DNA of 8,225 nt, taken from assembly GCA_028281075.1 (NCBI GenBank), contig JANQKO010000476.1:1-8225 (forward strand), written 5' to 3'. How positions within the stretch are numbered: the first letter of the stretch is position 1; each line of letters begins with the position of its first letter. Made by a program: the position numbers and the translations under genes. This DNA is from Alphaproteobacteria bacterium (GTDB lineage Bacteria > Pseudomonadota > Alphaproteobacteria > GCA-2731375). This document shows, one piece after another, positions 1 to 5,797 of this stretch. A model generated the notes under the pieces. The model made no database searches. It saw nothing but the letters and a program-made list of their open reading frames with translations, and was not told the DNA's origin.

Positions 1-342
1 ACCAGGGACCGCAAGGCCTTCGGCAAGTCGATCGCCGATTTCCAGAACACCCGTTTCAAGCTGGCCGAGATCAAGACCGAGGTCACCGTCGCGCGGACGT
101 TCGTCGACCGCTGTCTCGAGATGATGCAGGCCGACGCGCTCGATCCAGCGACCGCGGCCATGGCGAAATACTGGTGCTCGGACCTGCAGTGCAAGGTGAT
201 CGACGAATGCCTGCAGCTCCACGGCGGCTACGGCTATATGTGGGAGTATCCGATCGCCCGCGCCTGGGCGGACGCCCGCGTGCAGCGGATCTATGCCGGC
301 ACCAACGAGATCATGAAGGAAGTCATCGCCCGCACGCTCTAA
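1..342 (+). CDS. acyl-CoA dehydrogenase, long-chain type, C-terminal part (5' end outside window)
   Basis: This is the last 113 residues of an FAD-dependent acyl-CoA dehydrogenase, which makes the first oxidation of fatty-acyl-CoA beta-oxidation (2,3-enoyl-CoA, electrons to ETF). The reading frame is open from base 1 to TAA at 340-342. Seen in the sequence: the DRKAFGK segment at the start, LQLHGGYGYMWEYPIARAW (FAD/dimer contacts of the C-terminal helical domain), and a final IYAGTNEIMKEVIAR block. The pattern closely follows mammalian long-chain acyl-CoA dehydrogenase. Where MCAD/SCAD enzymes carry the catalytic Glu (IYEGT), this protein has Ala. In LCAD and isovaleryl-CoA dehydrogenase the catalytic Glu lies instead on an earlier helix just before the RKAFG block, which here would fall just outside the window. 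The actual substrate cannot be fixed from this fragment. The NIPSNAP gene follows after 32 bases, possibly in the same transcript. Confidence 0.93.
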   Translation, partial: TRDRKAFGKSIADFQNTRFKLAEIKTEVTVARTFVDRCLEMMQADALDPATAAMAKYWCSDLQCKVIDECLQLHGGYGYMWEYPIARAWADARVQRIYAGTNEIMKEVIARTL

Positions 343-374
343 GCGTTCATGGGCTTGCCGAGGGGTCATAATCG

Positions 375-707
375 GTGATCAACGAGCTGCGGATCTACGA
401 GATCTTCGACAACAACAGCGCCGCCTTCCACGCGCGCTTCCGGGACCATGCCGCGCGCCTGATGCGCGAGCACGGCTTTAAGATCCTGGCCATGTGGGAG
501 GCGCGCACCGACAAGCGCCTGGAATTCGTCTACCTGCTGGCCTGGCCCGACGAGGCCACGCGCGACGCGGCCTGGGACAAATTCATGGCCAACGAGGAAT
601 GGGCCGCCATCAAGCGCGAAACCGCCGCCGAGCACGGCAGCATGGTCGGCGGGATCGAGGGTCGCATCCTGCGGCCGGTGGACTATTCGGCCGCGTTGCC
701 GGGGTAG
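375..707 (+). CDS. NIPSNAP family protein
   Basis: A 110-residue protein resembling the NIPSNAP family: small dimeric alpha/beta-barrel (ferredoxin-like) proteins whose bacterial members mostly lack a known reaction and often sit beside catabolic genes. Visible family features are the N-terminal strand INELRIYEI, a central helix with FRDHAARLMREHGF, the strand RLEFVYLLAWPDEATRDAAW, and a C-terminal strand ending RILRPVDYS. The start is GTG at 375: an in-frame TAA at 369-371 rules out anything further upstream, and a purine-rich AGGGG (361-365) sits 9 bases before it. The stop is TAG at 705-707. There is no signal peptide or membrane segment, so it is probably cytoplasmic. Co-transcription with the upstream acyl-CoA dehydrogenase is likely (32-base gap, same strand), which fits an accessory role in acyl-CoA or aromatic catabolism, but this is inference. 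Confidence 0.85.
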   Translation: MINELRIYEIFDNNSAAFHARFRDHAARLMREHGFKILAMWEARTDKRLEFVYLLAWPDEATRDAAWDKFMANEEWAAIKRETAAEHGSMVGGIEGRILRPVDYSAALPG

Positions 708-731
708 CGGATCCCTTAGGTTAGACCGTTG

Positions 732-803
732 TCGTCACCCTGGCGGAGGCCAGGGTCCATTTGCGACCGCTGCCGTGGATACTGGCCTTCGCCAGTATGA
801 CGA
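732..803. repeat. intergenic REP-like inverted repeat, two paired hairpin units
   Basis: Two 28-base arms (732-759 and 776-803) are inverted copies matching at 23 of 28 positions. Each arm is also a hairpin by itself: stem CCCTGGC (738-744), loop GGAG, GCCAGGG (749-755) in the left unit; stem ATACTGGC (779-786), loop CTTC, GCCAGTAT (791-798) in the right. Four of the five arm differences (CC/GG versus TA/TA) fall at paired stem positions and keep the base pairs; the fifth is in the loop. Elements of this look (GTCA-CCTGGC-GAAG-GCCAGG-TCCA type) are common between genes in alphaproteobacterial genomes, resembling REP/BIME elements. It lies downstream of the NIPSNAP gene and ends 14 bases before the thrS leader promoter. 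No T-run follows, so an intrinsic terminator role for the upstream genes is unproven. Confidence 0.85.
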
Positions 804-817
804 GGGATGTGGCGCCC

Positions 818-846
818 TTGACTCCCCCTGCTCAATCCCTTATTCC
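818..846 (+). promoter_or_regulatory. candidate housekeeping promoter of the thrS leader transcript
   Basis: TTGACT (818-823, preceded by C as in the alphaproteobacterial CTTGAC -35 consensus) is separated by exactly 17 bases from TATTCC (841-846). The -35 is strong and the -10 is weak (first three of six bases match TATAAT). A start site 6-8 bases past the -10 falls at about 852-854, on or next to the ATG of the leader peptide. That would make the leader mRNA leaderless, which agrees with the absence of any Shine-Dalgarno sequence before that ATG. Confidence 0.5.
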
Positions 847-853
847 CCGCCGC

Positions 854-946
854 ATGCACGTTTCGATCGCCATATCGGCCGCGACGACGCGGACGACGAC
901 CACGACGACCCGCACCGGCGGGCCGTGGCGGGATCGTATGCGCTGA
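854..946 (+). CDS. threonine-rich leader peptide of the thrS attenuator (30 aa)
   Basis: A 30-residue open reading frame runs from ATG 854 to TGA 944-946. Threonine occupies residues 11, 12, 14-19 and 21, nine of eleven positions (codons 884-916; six ACG, three ACC), interrupted only by Arg 13 and 20. Ile is present at 5 and 7. The composition resembles the E. coli thrL leader peptide, also a short Thr/Ile-rich peptide, although the sequence is not the same. The peptide itself is presumably without function; its translation senses the supply of threonyl-tRNA. No Shine-Dalgarno motif precedes the ATG, and the promoter position suggests translation from the very 5' end of the RNA, as in the Sinorhizobium meliloti trpL leader. 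In-frame codons continue upstream (ATG at 797), but those lie within the repeat and before the promoter, so 854 is preferred. It is too short for routine gene callers. Confidence 0.82.
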   Translation: MHVSIAISAATTRTTTTTTRTGGPWRDRMR

Positions 947-1010
947 TCGAACGACAGACATAAGCGAAACCCCAAGGCCCCGCCGGCGACGGACGGGGCC
1001 TTCGCTTTTT
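864..1010 (+). promoter_or_regulatory. threonine-responsive transcription attenuator (regions 1-4)
   Basis: Three alternative pairings can be read directly. 1:2 is 864-880 with 921-936: blocks of 5, 4 and 5 bp (CGATC/GATCG, GCCA/TGGC, CGGCC/GGCCG) separated by small bulges, closing a loop that contains all nine Thr codons. 2:3, the antiterminator, is CCGGCGGGCC (915-924) with 976-986: 10 bp and one bulged C. 3:4, the terminator, is 974-1002. The 2:3 pairing uses bases 921-924 of the 1:2 stem and 976-986 of the terminator, so it excludes both. In the standard model, a ribosome stalled at Thr codons blocks region 1, freeing region 2 to pair with region 3 and let transcription reach thrS. Rapid translation to the stop at 944 lets 1:2 and 3:4 form and ends transcription. 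The structures are seen in the sequence; the regulation is inferred from known leader-peptide attenuators (E. coli thr, pheST). Confidence 0.8.
974..1010 (+). terminator. intrinsic terminator of the thrS attenuator
   Basis: The stem AAGGCCCCG (974-982) pairs perfectly with CGGGGCCTT (994-1002). It is extended inside by CCG/CGG (983-985 with 990-992) capped by a GCGA tetraloop of GNRA type, with A993 bulged. CGC and a run of five T (1006-1010) follow. It lies between the leader peptide and the ThrRS start, so it would stop transcription before the gene rather than after one. AAGCGAA (962-968) could also pair with TTCGCTT (1001-1007) as an outer extension. Confidence 0.88.
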
Positions 1011-1044
1011 CGGCCCGTGCCCGGTCCGTCTCCGCCTCGCAGAC

Positions 1045-2244
1045 ATGGAGAATGAGATGGATCCCCTTGATCACCGTGCCATCGGCAACGAGATGGACCT
1101 GTTCCACCAGCAGGAGGAAGGCGCCGGCCAGGTCTTCTGGCACCCGCGCGGCTTCGCCCTCTATCAGGTCGTGGAGAGCTATGTCCGCAAGCGCATGCGG
1201 CAGGCCGGCTTTCGCGAGGTGCGCACCCCGCAACTGCTGGCCCGCGGCCTGTGGGAGCAGAGCGGCCACTGGGAGAAGTTCGGCGAGAACATGTTCGCGC
1301 TGGACGACGGCCACCAGACCCTGGCCCTCAAACCGATGAGCTGTCCCGGCCATATCCAGATCTTCAACAAGCGCGTGCGCTCGTTCCGCGACCTGCCGCT
1401 GCGTCTTGCCGAGTTCGGTGCCTGCCACCGCAACGAGCCGTCGGGCGCCCTGCAAGGCCTGATGCGCACCCGCGCCTTCGTCCAGGACGACGCGCACGTG
1501 TTCTGCGCCCCGGAACAGATCGCACCCGAAGTGGCGCGGTTCTGCGGCTTGTTGCGCCAGATCTACGCCGATTTCGGCTTCGACGAGATGATCGTCGGCT
1601 TCTCGACCCGGCCCGAGCTGCGCGCCGGCGAGGACGACGTCTGGGATCAGGCCGAAGCGGCGCTTGAACAGGCGGCGCGGTCGGCCGGTGTCGATTACCG
1701 CCAGCAGCCGGGCGAGGGCGCCTTCTACGGACCCAAGCTCGACTTCTCGCTGCGCGACAGCCGGGGCCGCGAATGGCAGTGCGGCACCGTCCAGGTCGAC
1801 CTGGTGCTGCCCGAACGGCTGGACGCGGCCTACGTCGATTCGGACAACAGCCGCCGGTGCCCGGTGATCCTGCATCACGCCGTGCTGGGCAGCATCGAAC
1901 GCTTCATCGGCGTGCTGCTGGAGCACCACCAGGGCCGCCTGCCGCTCTGGCTCGCGCCGGAGCAGATCATGATCGCCAGCATCGCCGAGGCGCAGGCCGG
2001 CTACGCCGCCGAGGTCGCCGACCTGTTCGCCGAGGCCGGCTATCGCCCGGCGCTCGACACGCGTCCCATCCGCCTGCCACGCAAGATCGTCGACGCGCAT
2101 GCCGCCGGCATTCCGTTGCTGGCCGCCGTCGGCGCGCGCGAGGCGGCATCCGACAGCATCGCGCTGCGCGGGGCCGGCGCCGACAACGAGGTCGTCGCCG
2201 TCGACGCGGCGCTCGGCCGCCTGCGATCGGACGCCTTCCGCTGA
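1045..2244 (+). CDS. thrS: short threonyl-tRNA synthetase lacking TGS and editing domains
   Basis: Class II aminoacyl-tRNA synthetase charging tRNA-Thr in the cytoplasm. At 399 residues it is far shorter than the usual ThrRS of about 640: it begins directly at the catalytic domain (DHRAIGNEMDLFHQQEE, residues 9-25). Motif 1 is near 33-63; motif 2 is LAEFGACHRNEPSG (121-134, ATP-binding R129); motif 3 is GSIERF (282-287, R286). The three zinc/threonine-binding ligands are kept: C100 (PMSCPGH), H151 (QDDAH) and H277 (PVILHHA). EGAFYGPK (224-231) is intact. The anticodon-binding domain covers about 303-395. The N-terminal TGS and editing domains are absent, so correction of Ser-tRNA-Thr in cis is not expected. 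ATG 1057 (residue 5) has GGAG at 1047-1050 six bases before it and may be the true start (395 aa). The gene lies behind a Thr attenuator. A second, full-length thrS elsewhere is likely but unseen. Confidence 0.93.
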   Translation: MENEMDPLDHRAIGNEMDLFHQQEEGAGQVFWHPRGFALYQVVESYVRKRMRQAGFREVRTPQLLARGLWEQSGHWEKFGENMFALDDGHQTLALKPMSCPGHIQIFNKRVRSFRDLPLRLAEFGACHRNEPSGALQGLMRTRAFVQDDAHVFCAPEQIAPEVARFCGLLRQIYADFGFDEMIVGFSTRPELRAGEDDVWDQAEAALEQAARSAGVDYRQQPGEGAFYGPKLDFSLRDSRGREWQCGTVQVDLVLPERLDAAYVDSDNSRRCPVILHHAVLGSIERFIGVLLEHHQGRLPLWLAPEQIMIASIAEAQAGYAAEVADLFAEAGYRPALDTRPIRLPRKIVDAHAAGIPLLAAVGAREAASDSIALRGAGADNEVVAVDAALGRLRSDAFR

Positions 2245-2251
2245 GGCGGCG

Positions 2252-2716
2252 CTATTGCATATGGGCGTCGACGCCGCCGATATAGAAGCTGAACAGGTTG
2301 CGGGCCTTCTCGGCTTCGGCTGGCTTGTTGCCGTCTTCCAGCAGCTCAAGCCAGTGCTCGTAGGCGGCCTGGGCGCGGGCCAGCGCGATGCCGGCGTCGC
2401 CCTTGGCGCCATCGGCGATGGCGGCGTTCAGGCGCTGCCGCAGCAGGCCGGCTTCCGCCTTCCGGCCGGCGGGCAGGTTGACGTCGGCCGGCGGCAGCGG
2501 CATCGGCGGGCGACCGGCCGCCGTCATGTTGGCGCGTTCGGCGAACATGCTGAACGAGCCCCAGTCGTTGGCGGCGCGTTCGGCTTCGGCAACACGGCGG
2601 TATTCGCTGTAGAGTGTCTCGGCATAGGTGCCGGACGCCAGGCGCGAATCGTGAATCTCGTAGCTGGCGCAGGCGGCCAGGAGCGACGTGGCGGCGGCGA
2701 TGATCAGAATGCGCAT
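2252..2716 (-). CDS. small outer-membrane-type lipoprotein, resembling the N-terminal region of alphaproteobacterial OmpA-family lipoproteins
   Basis: 154 residues. The N terminus is a lipoprotein signal: positively charged MR, a hydrophobic stretch, and a lipobox LAAC with Cys16 as the lipidation site, so it is exported and probably anchored in the outer membrane (Ala at +2). The mature part has a Tyr/Glu-rich segment (YAETLYSEYRRVAEAERAA, about 30-48), then NDWGSF, a Pro-rich linker (PPMPLPPADVNLPAG), and a helical C-terminal half ending FSFYIGGVDAHMQ. From memory this resembles the region preceding the OmpA peptidoglycan-binding domain in some alphaproteobacterial lipoproteins, but no OmpA domain follows here. 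The start at 2716 is set by the signal peptide; GGGGA lies a few bases upstream, and the frame is open far beyond without a plausible product. It converges with thrS (7-base gap) and diverges from the MFS gene. Function unknown. Confidence 0.8.
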   Translation of the reverse strand: MRILIIAAATSLLAACASYEIHDSRLASGTYAETLYSEYRRVAEAERAANDWGSFSMFAERANMTAAGRPPMPLPPADVNLPAGRKAEAGLLRQRLNAAIADGAKGDAGIALARAQAAYEHWLELLEDGNKPAEAEKARNLFSFYIGGVDAHMQ

Positions 2717-2815
2717 GCGGCGATCCCCGTTCTTCGATGTGTCGTGCTCCGTGATGCCGGACCGGTGTTGCGTTCGCGTGTCAGGCGCATGACGATGGCG
2801 TGACGAAGCCGGCCG

Positions 2816-4228
2816 ATGACGACACGGCATCCGCAACCCGATCCGCCCCGGCGCGTTGTCTCGCCGCTCGCCGACGGCACCTACCGCCGGCTGTTCGCGG
2901 CACAGGTGATCGCGCTGGCCGGCACCGGCCTGTCGACCGTGGCCCTGGCGCTGCTCGCCTACGAGCTCGCCGGCGGGGCGGCCGGTGCCGTTCTCGGCAC
3001 GGCATTGGCGCTGAAGATGGTGGCTTATGTCGGCATCGCGCCCGTCGTCGGCGGTTTCGCGCACCGGCTGCCGCGGCGTGGCCTGCTGATCGGCCTCGAT
3101 ATCCTGCGCGCGGCCTGCGTTGCCTGCCTGCCGTTCGTGACCGAGGTCTGGCAGATCTATCTGCTGATCTTTCTGCTGAACGCCGGCTCGGCCGGGTTCA
3201 CGCCGACGTTCCAGGCGACGATCCCCGACGTGCTGCCCGACGAGGCGCGCTATACCCGGGCGCTGTCACTGTCCCGCCTGGCGTACGATCTCGAAAACCT
3301 GTTGAGCCCGACGCTGGCCGCGGCGGCGCTGCTGGTGCTGAGCTATGACGCGCTGTTCGCCGCCAACGCGCTGGCCTTCCTGGCCTCGGCCGCCCTGGTG
3401 TTCTCGGTGCGGCTGCCGTCGCCGGCGCCGCAGGAACGTGGCCGCGGCGTCTGGCGTAACCTCACTTTCGGGCTGGCGGTCTACCTGAAGACGCCGCGGC
3501 TGCGCGGCCTGCTGGCCCTGTCGCTGGCGGTGGCGGCGTCGGGCGCCATGGTCATCGTCAATACCGTGGTTTATGTCCGCGACGGCCTCGGCGGCGGTGA
3601 AAGCGCCACGGCGCTGGCCTTCGCCGCGGCGGGTGGCGGCTCGATGATCGTGGCGCTGCTGCTGCCGCGGCTGCTCGATCGCCTGCCAGACCGGCCGTTC
3701 ATGCTGCTGGGCGGCATGCTTCTGGGGCTGGGGCTGCTGCTGGGCCTGGCCAAGCCGGACATGACCGGACTGCTCGCGGTCTGGATCCTGCTCGGCGCCG
3801 GCGCCTCGCTGGTGCAGACGCCGGCCGGCCGGCTGCTGCGGCGCTCGGCCCGGGCTGGCGACCGGCCGGCGGTCTATGCCGCCCAGTTCGCGCTGTCGCA
3901 TGCCTGCTGGCTGCTGGCCTACCCGCTGGCCGGCTGGCTCGGCGGCACGCTCGGCCTGCCGCTGACCTTCGCCGTGCTCGCCGCGCTCGCCCTGTCGGCG
4001 ACGGTGCTGGGCGTGCTGCTCTGGCCGGCGACGGACCCCGAGGAGCTGATGCACGCGCATGGTCCCATGGCGCACGCGCATCTGCACGTGCACGACGAGC
4101 ACCACCAGCACGAGCACGAGGGCTGGGAGGGGCCGGAACCGCACAGCCATCCGCATCGGCACGCGGCCGTCCGCCACCGCCACACCTACGTCATCGACCT
4201 GCACCACCCGGCCTGGCCGGGCCGCTGA
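2816..4228 (+). CDS. MFS transporter with histidine-rich C-terminal tail (possible metal efflux, NreB-like)
   Basis: A 470-residue inner-membrane protein with about twelve hydrophobic helices (approximately 27-52, 58-82, 93-110, 112-135, 163-183, 185-198, 232-255, 264-284, 295-313, 315-338, 353-375, 381-403). An MFS motif-A-like loop lies at 79-91 (GGFAHRLPRRGLL), and a charged central loop at about 200-228 divides the halves. The last roughly 60 residues form a hydrophilic tail with 18 His between 413 and 464, closing with VIDLHHPAWP. Such tails are known on nickel/cobalt exporters of the NreB group and suggest binding of Ni, Co or Zn on the cytoplasmic side; this assignment is inferred and no metal regulator is adjacent. 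The ATG at 2816 has only a weak ribosome site. The gene is divergent from the lipoprotein (99-base gap) and convergent with the kinase gene (10-base gap). Confidence 0.88.
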   Translation: MTTRHPQPDPPRRVVSPLADGTYRRLFAAQVIALAGTGLSTVALALLAYELAGGAAGAVLGTALALKMVAYVGIAPVVGGFAHRLPRRGLLIGLDILRAACVACLPFVTEVWQIYLLIFLLNAGSAGFTPTFQATIPDVLPDEARYTRALSLSRLAYDLENLLSPTLAAAALLVLSYDALFAANALAFLASAALVFSVRLPSPAPQERGRGVWRNLTFGLAVYLKTPRLRGLLALSLAVAASGAMVIVNTVVYVRDGLGGGESATALAFAAAGGGSMIVALLLPRLLDRLPDRPFMLLGGMLLGLGLLLGLAKPDMTGLLAVWILLGAGASLVQTPAGRLLRRSARAGDRPAVYAAQFALSHACWLLAYPLAGWLGGTLGLPLTFAVLAALALSATVLGVLLWPATDPEELMHAHGPMAHAHLHVHDEHHQHEHEGWEGPEPHSHPHRHAAVRHRHTYVIDLHHPAWPGR

Positions 4229-4238
4229 TCCGGGATGC

Positions 4239-5678
4239 TCAGGCGCGGTGCCCGCCCTGCGCCGCGGCGGCGGCCCGTGGGATCGACGGGATCAGCCGGT
4301 GCGCGGGGAAGCGGATTTCGACCGTGGTGCCGGCGCCCAGCTTGCTGTTGACCTTCAGGTTGCCGCCCATCATCTCGACGAACGATTTCGCCAGCGGCAG
4401 GCCCAGCCCGGTGCCGTCGCGCGTTCGCGCCAGCAGGCTTTCGCCCTGCTCGAACGGCTGCAGCAGGCGCGGCACCTGATCGGCCGGCATGCCGATGCCC
4501 CGGTCGCTGACCCGCAGCACGCAGTCGCCGCCGGCGTCGACGGCCGCCGTCAGCAGCACGGTCCCGCCGGCGTCCGAATACTTGATGGCGTTCGACAGCA
4601 GGTTCAGGACCGCCTGCTTCAACAGCCGGCCATCGGCCCTTAGCCGCGGCAATCCGGTCGACCGCGCGGCGCGCACGATGATGCCGTCCTGGACGGCGAT
4701 GGCGCTGACCATCCTGACCAGGGATTCGATCAGCGCGGCCAGATCGACGTCCTCGTCGCGTACCGGCCAGTGCCCGTCCTTGACCTTGGACAGGTCGAGC
4801 AGGTCGTTGACCATGGACAGCAGGTGCCGGCCGCTGGCGTGGATCTCATCGGCATAGTCCGCGTATTCGCCGTGGCCGACCGGCCCGAACAGCTCGCGGC
4901 GGATGGTGTCCGAGAAGCCGAGAATCGCGTGCAGCGGCGTGCGCAGCTCGTGGCTCATATGGGTCAGGAAGGCCGACTTGGCCTCGTCGGCCGCCTGCGC
5001 CGCGTCGCGCGCCTCGATCAGCTCGGCCTCCGCCCGCTTCGCCGCCGTCACGTCGCGGCCACTGCCGCGATAGCCGTGGAACCCGCCGTCGGCATCGAGG
5101 ACCGGTCTGCCGCTGACGCTGAACCAGCGCCGCTGGCCGTCCGGCAGTTCGATGCCGTAGGTTACCTCGGTGAACGGCTTGCGCTGGCGGACGGTTTCGA
5201 GGTGCGGCTCGACCTCCTCGGGCGCGACGAACCGGCGCAGCAGATCGCCGCGGCGCATGCCGATCAGGTCGGCCGCACGGGTGCCGTTCACGGTCGTGAA
5301 GCGCTCGGAGAGATGCACGTAGCGGTCGTTGGCGTCGGTTTCCCAGACCCAGTCCGAGGCGATATCGGTGATGTCCTTGAACCGCTGTTCGCTCTGCCGC
5401 AGGTCCTCGGTCAGCCGCTGCCGGATGCGGGTCTGCCCTTGCAGGTCCCGCACCCGCCGGACGGCGAACCAGAGCGATCCGACCAGGCAGGCGATCAGCA
5501 GGCCAAGCGCCTCGTCGACTTCCCAGGCCTCGTGCGCGCGCGTGATGTCGTGCCACCACTCGACGAACTCGACCATGTACAGGCCGGTCGAAATGGTGGC
5601 GGCGATCAGCAGCGCGACGCAGAAATCCTTGGTGACATCGTTGCCGGTCAATCGCGCCAATGATGCATGAACGCGCAT
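4239..5678 (-). CDS. membrane-bound PAS sensor histidine kinase, orphan
   Basis: A 479-residue two-component sensor kinase. Two hydrophobic helices (about 18-40 and 57-75) enclose a short 16-residue periplasmic stretch too small for a ligand domain. A coiled linker (76-100) leads to a PAS domain (about 100-215; SDWVWETDANDRYVHLSERF), so sensing is probably cytoplasmic or membrane-based. The HisKA domain has the H-box FLTHMSHELRTP with phospho-acceptor His243. The ATPase domain shows the N-box NLLSNAIKY (N363), G1 SDRGIGM (D392), F-box PFEQGE and G2 GTGLGLPLAKS (422-432), so catalytic motifs are complete. No receiver domain or response regulator gene is adjacent, so its partner is elsewhere. 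The ATG at 5678 is preceded by GAGGCAGG a few bases upstream. A Pro/Ala-rich tail follows the ATPase domain. Confidence 0.93.
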   Translation of the reverse strand: MRVHASLARLTGNDVTKDFCVALLIAATISTGLYMVEFVEWWHDITRAHEAWEVDEALGLLIACLVGSLWFAVRRVRDLQGQTRIRQRLTEDLRQSEQRFKDITDIASDWVWETDANDRYVHLSERFTTVNGTRAADLIGMRRGDLLRRFVAPEEVEPHLETVRQRKPFTEVTYGIELPDGQRRWFSVSGRPVLDADGGFHGYRGSGRDVTAAKRAEAELIEARDAAQAADEAKSAFLTHMSHELRTPLHAILGFSDTIRRELFGPVGHGEYADYADEIHASGRHLLSMVNDLLDLSKVKDGHWPVRDEDVDLAALIESLVRMVSAIAVQDGIIVRAARSTGLPRLRADGRLLKQAVLNLLSNAIKYSDAGGTVLLTAAVDAGGDCVLRVSDRGIGMPADQVPRLLQPFEQGESLLARTRDGTGLGLPLAKSFVEMMGGNLKVNSKLGAGTTVEIRFPAHRLIPSIPRAAAAAQGGHRA

Positions 5679-5759
5679 GTGCCTGCCTCAGTCCGCATCG
5701 CTCCGGTTCGGACGACGACGCGACCCCCCGGGCGCAACCCGACATCGCTTCCGAGGCTA

Positions 5760-5788
5760 AATATCAACCGCGGACGCGGAATTGGCAA
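5760..5788 (-). promoter_or_regulatory. candidate promoter of the histidine kinase gene
   Basis: Read on the minus strand: TTGCCA (plus-strand 5783-5788, five of six matches to TTGACA), a 17-base spacer, and GATATT (5760-5765, four of six matches to TATAAT). It lies about 80 bases before the kinase start. This AT-richer patch stands out in the otherwise GC-rich 143-base gap. It would imply that the kinase has its own promoter separate from the repair genes upstream. Confidence 0.35.
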
Positions 5789-5797
5789 ACATCTTGG

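Noticed and set aside
761..946. Longer form of the leader peptide starting upstream (for example ATG 797)
   Set aside because: These starts lie in or next to the repeat, upstream of the -35 hexamer, and have no ribosome site; ATG 854 fits the promoter and the usual leader size.
775..963. 62-codon plus-strand frame overlapping the Thr leader in another frame, with an Asp-rich stretch
   Set aside because: It starts inside the inverted repeat and before the candidate promoter. Its Asp run is just the out-of-frame reading of the ACG/ACC codons.
832..2412. Long minus-strand open frame (526 codons) opposite the thrS gene and its leader
   Set aside because: It is the complement shadow of a GC-rich gene: the plus strand carries all ThrRS motifs, and the antisense translation is low-complexity with no recognisable domain.
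3266..4207. 313-codon minus-strand frame opposite the MFS gene
   Set aside because: Gln/Arg-rich shadow of a membrane-protein gene, with no signal or domain; the plus strand gives a convincing 12-helix transporter.
4770..5663. 297-codon plus-strand frame opposite the histidine kinase gene
   Set aside because: Antisense shadow with no recognisable motif; the minus strand has complete H, N, G1, F and G2 boxes.
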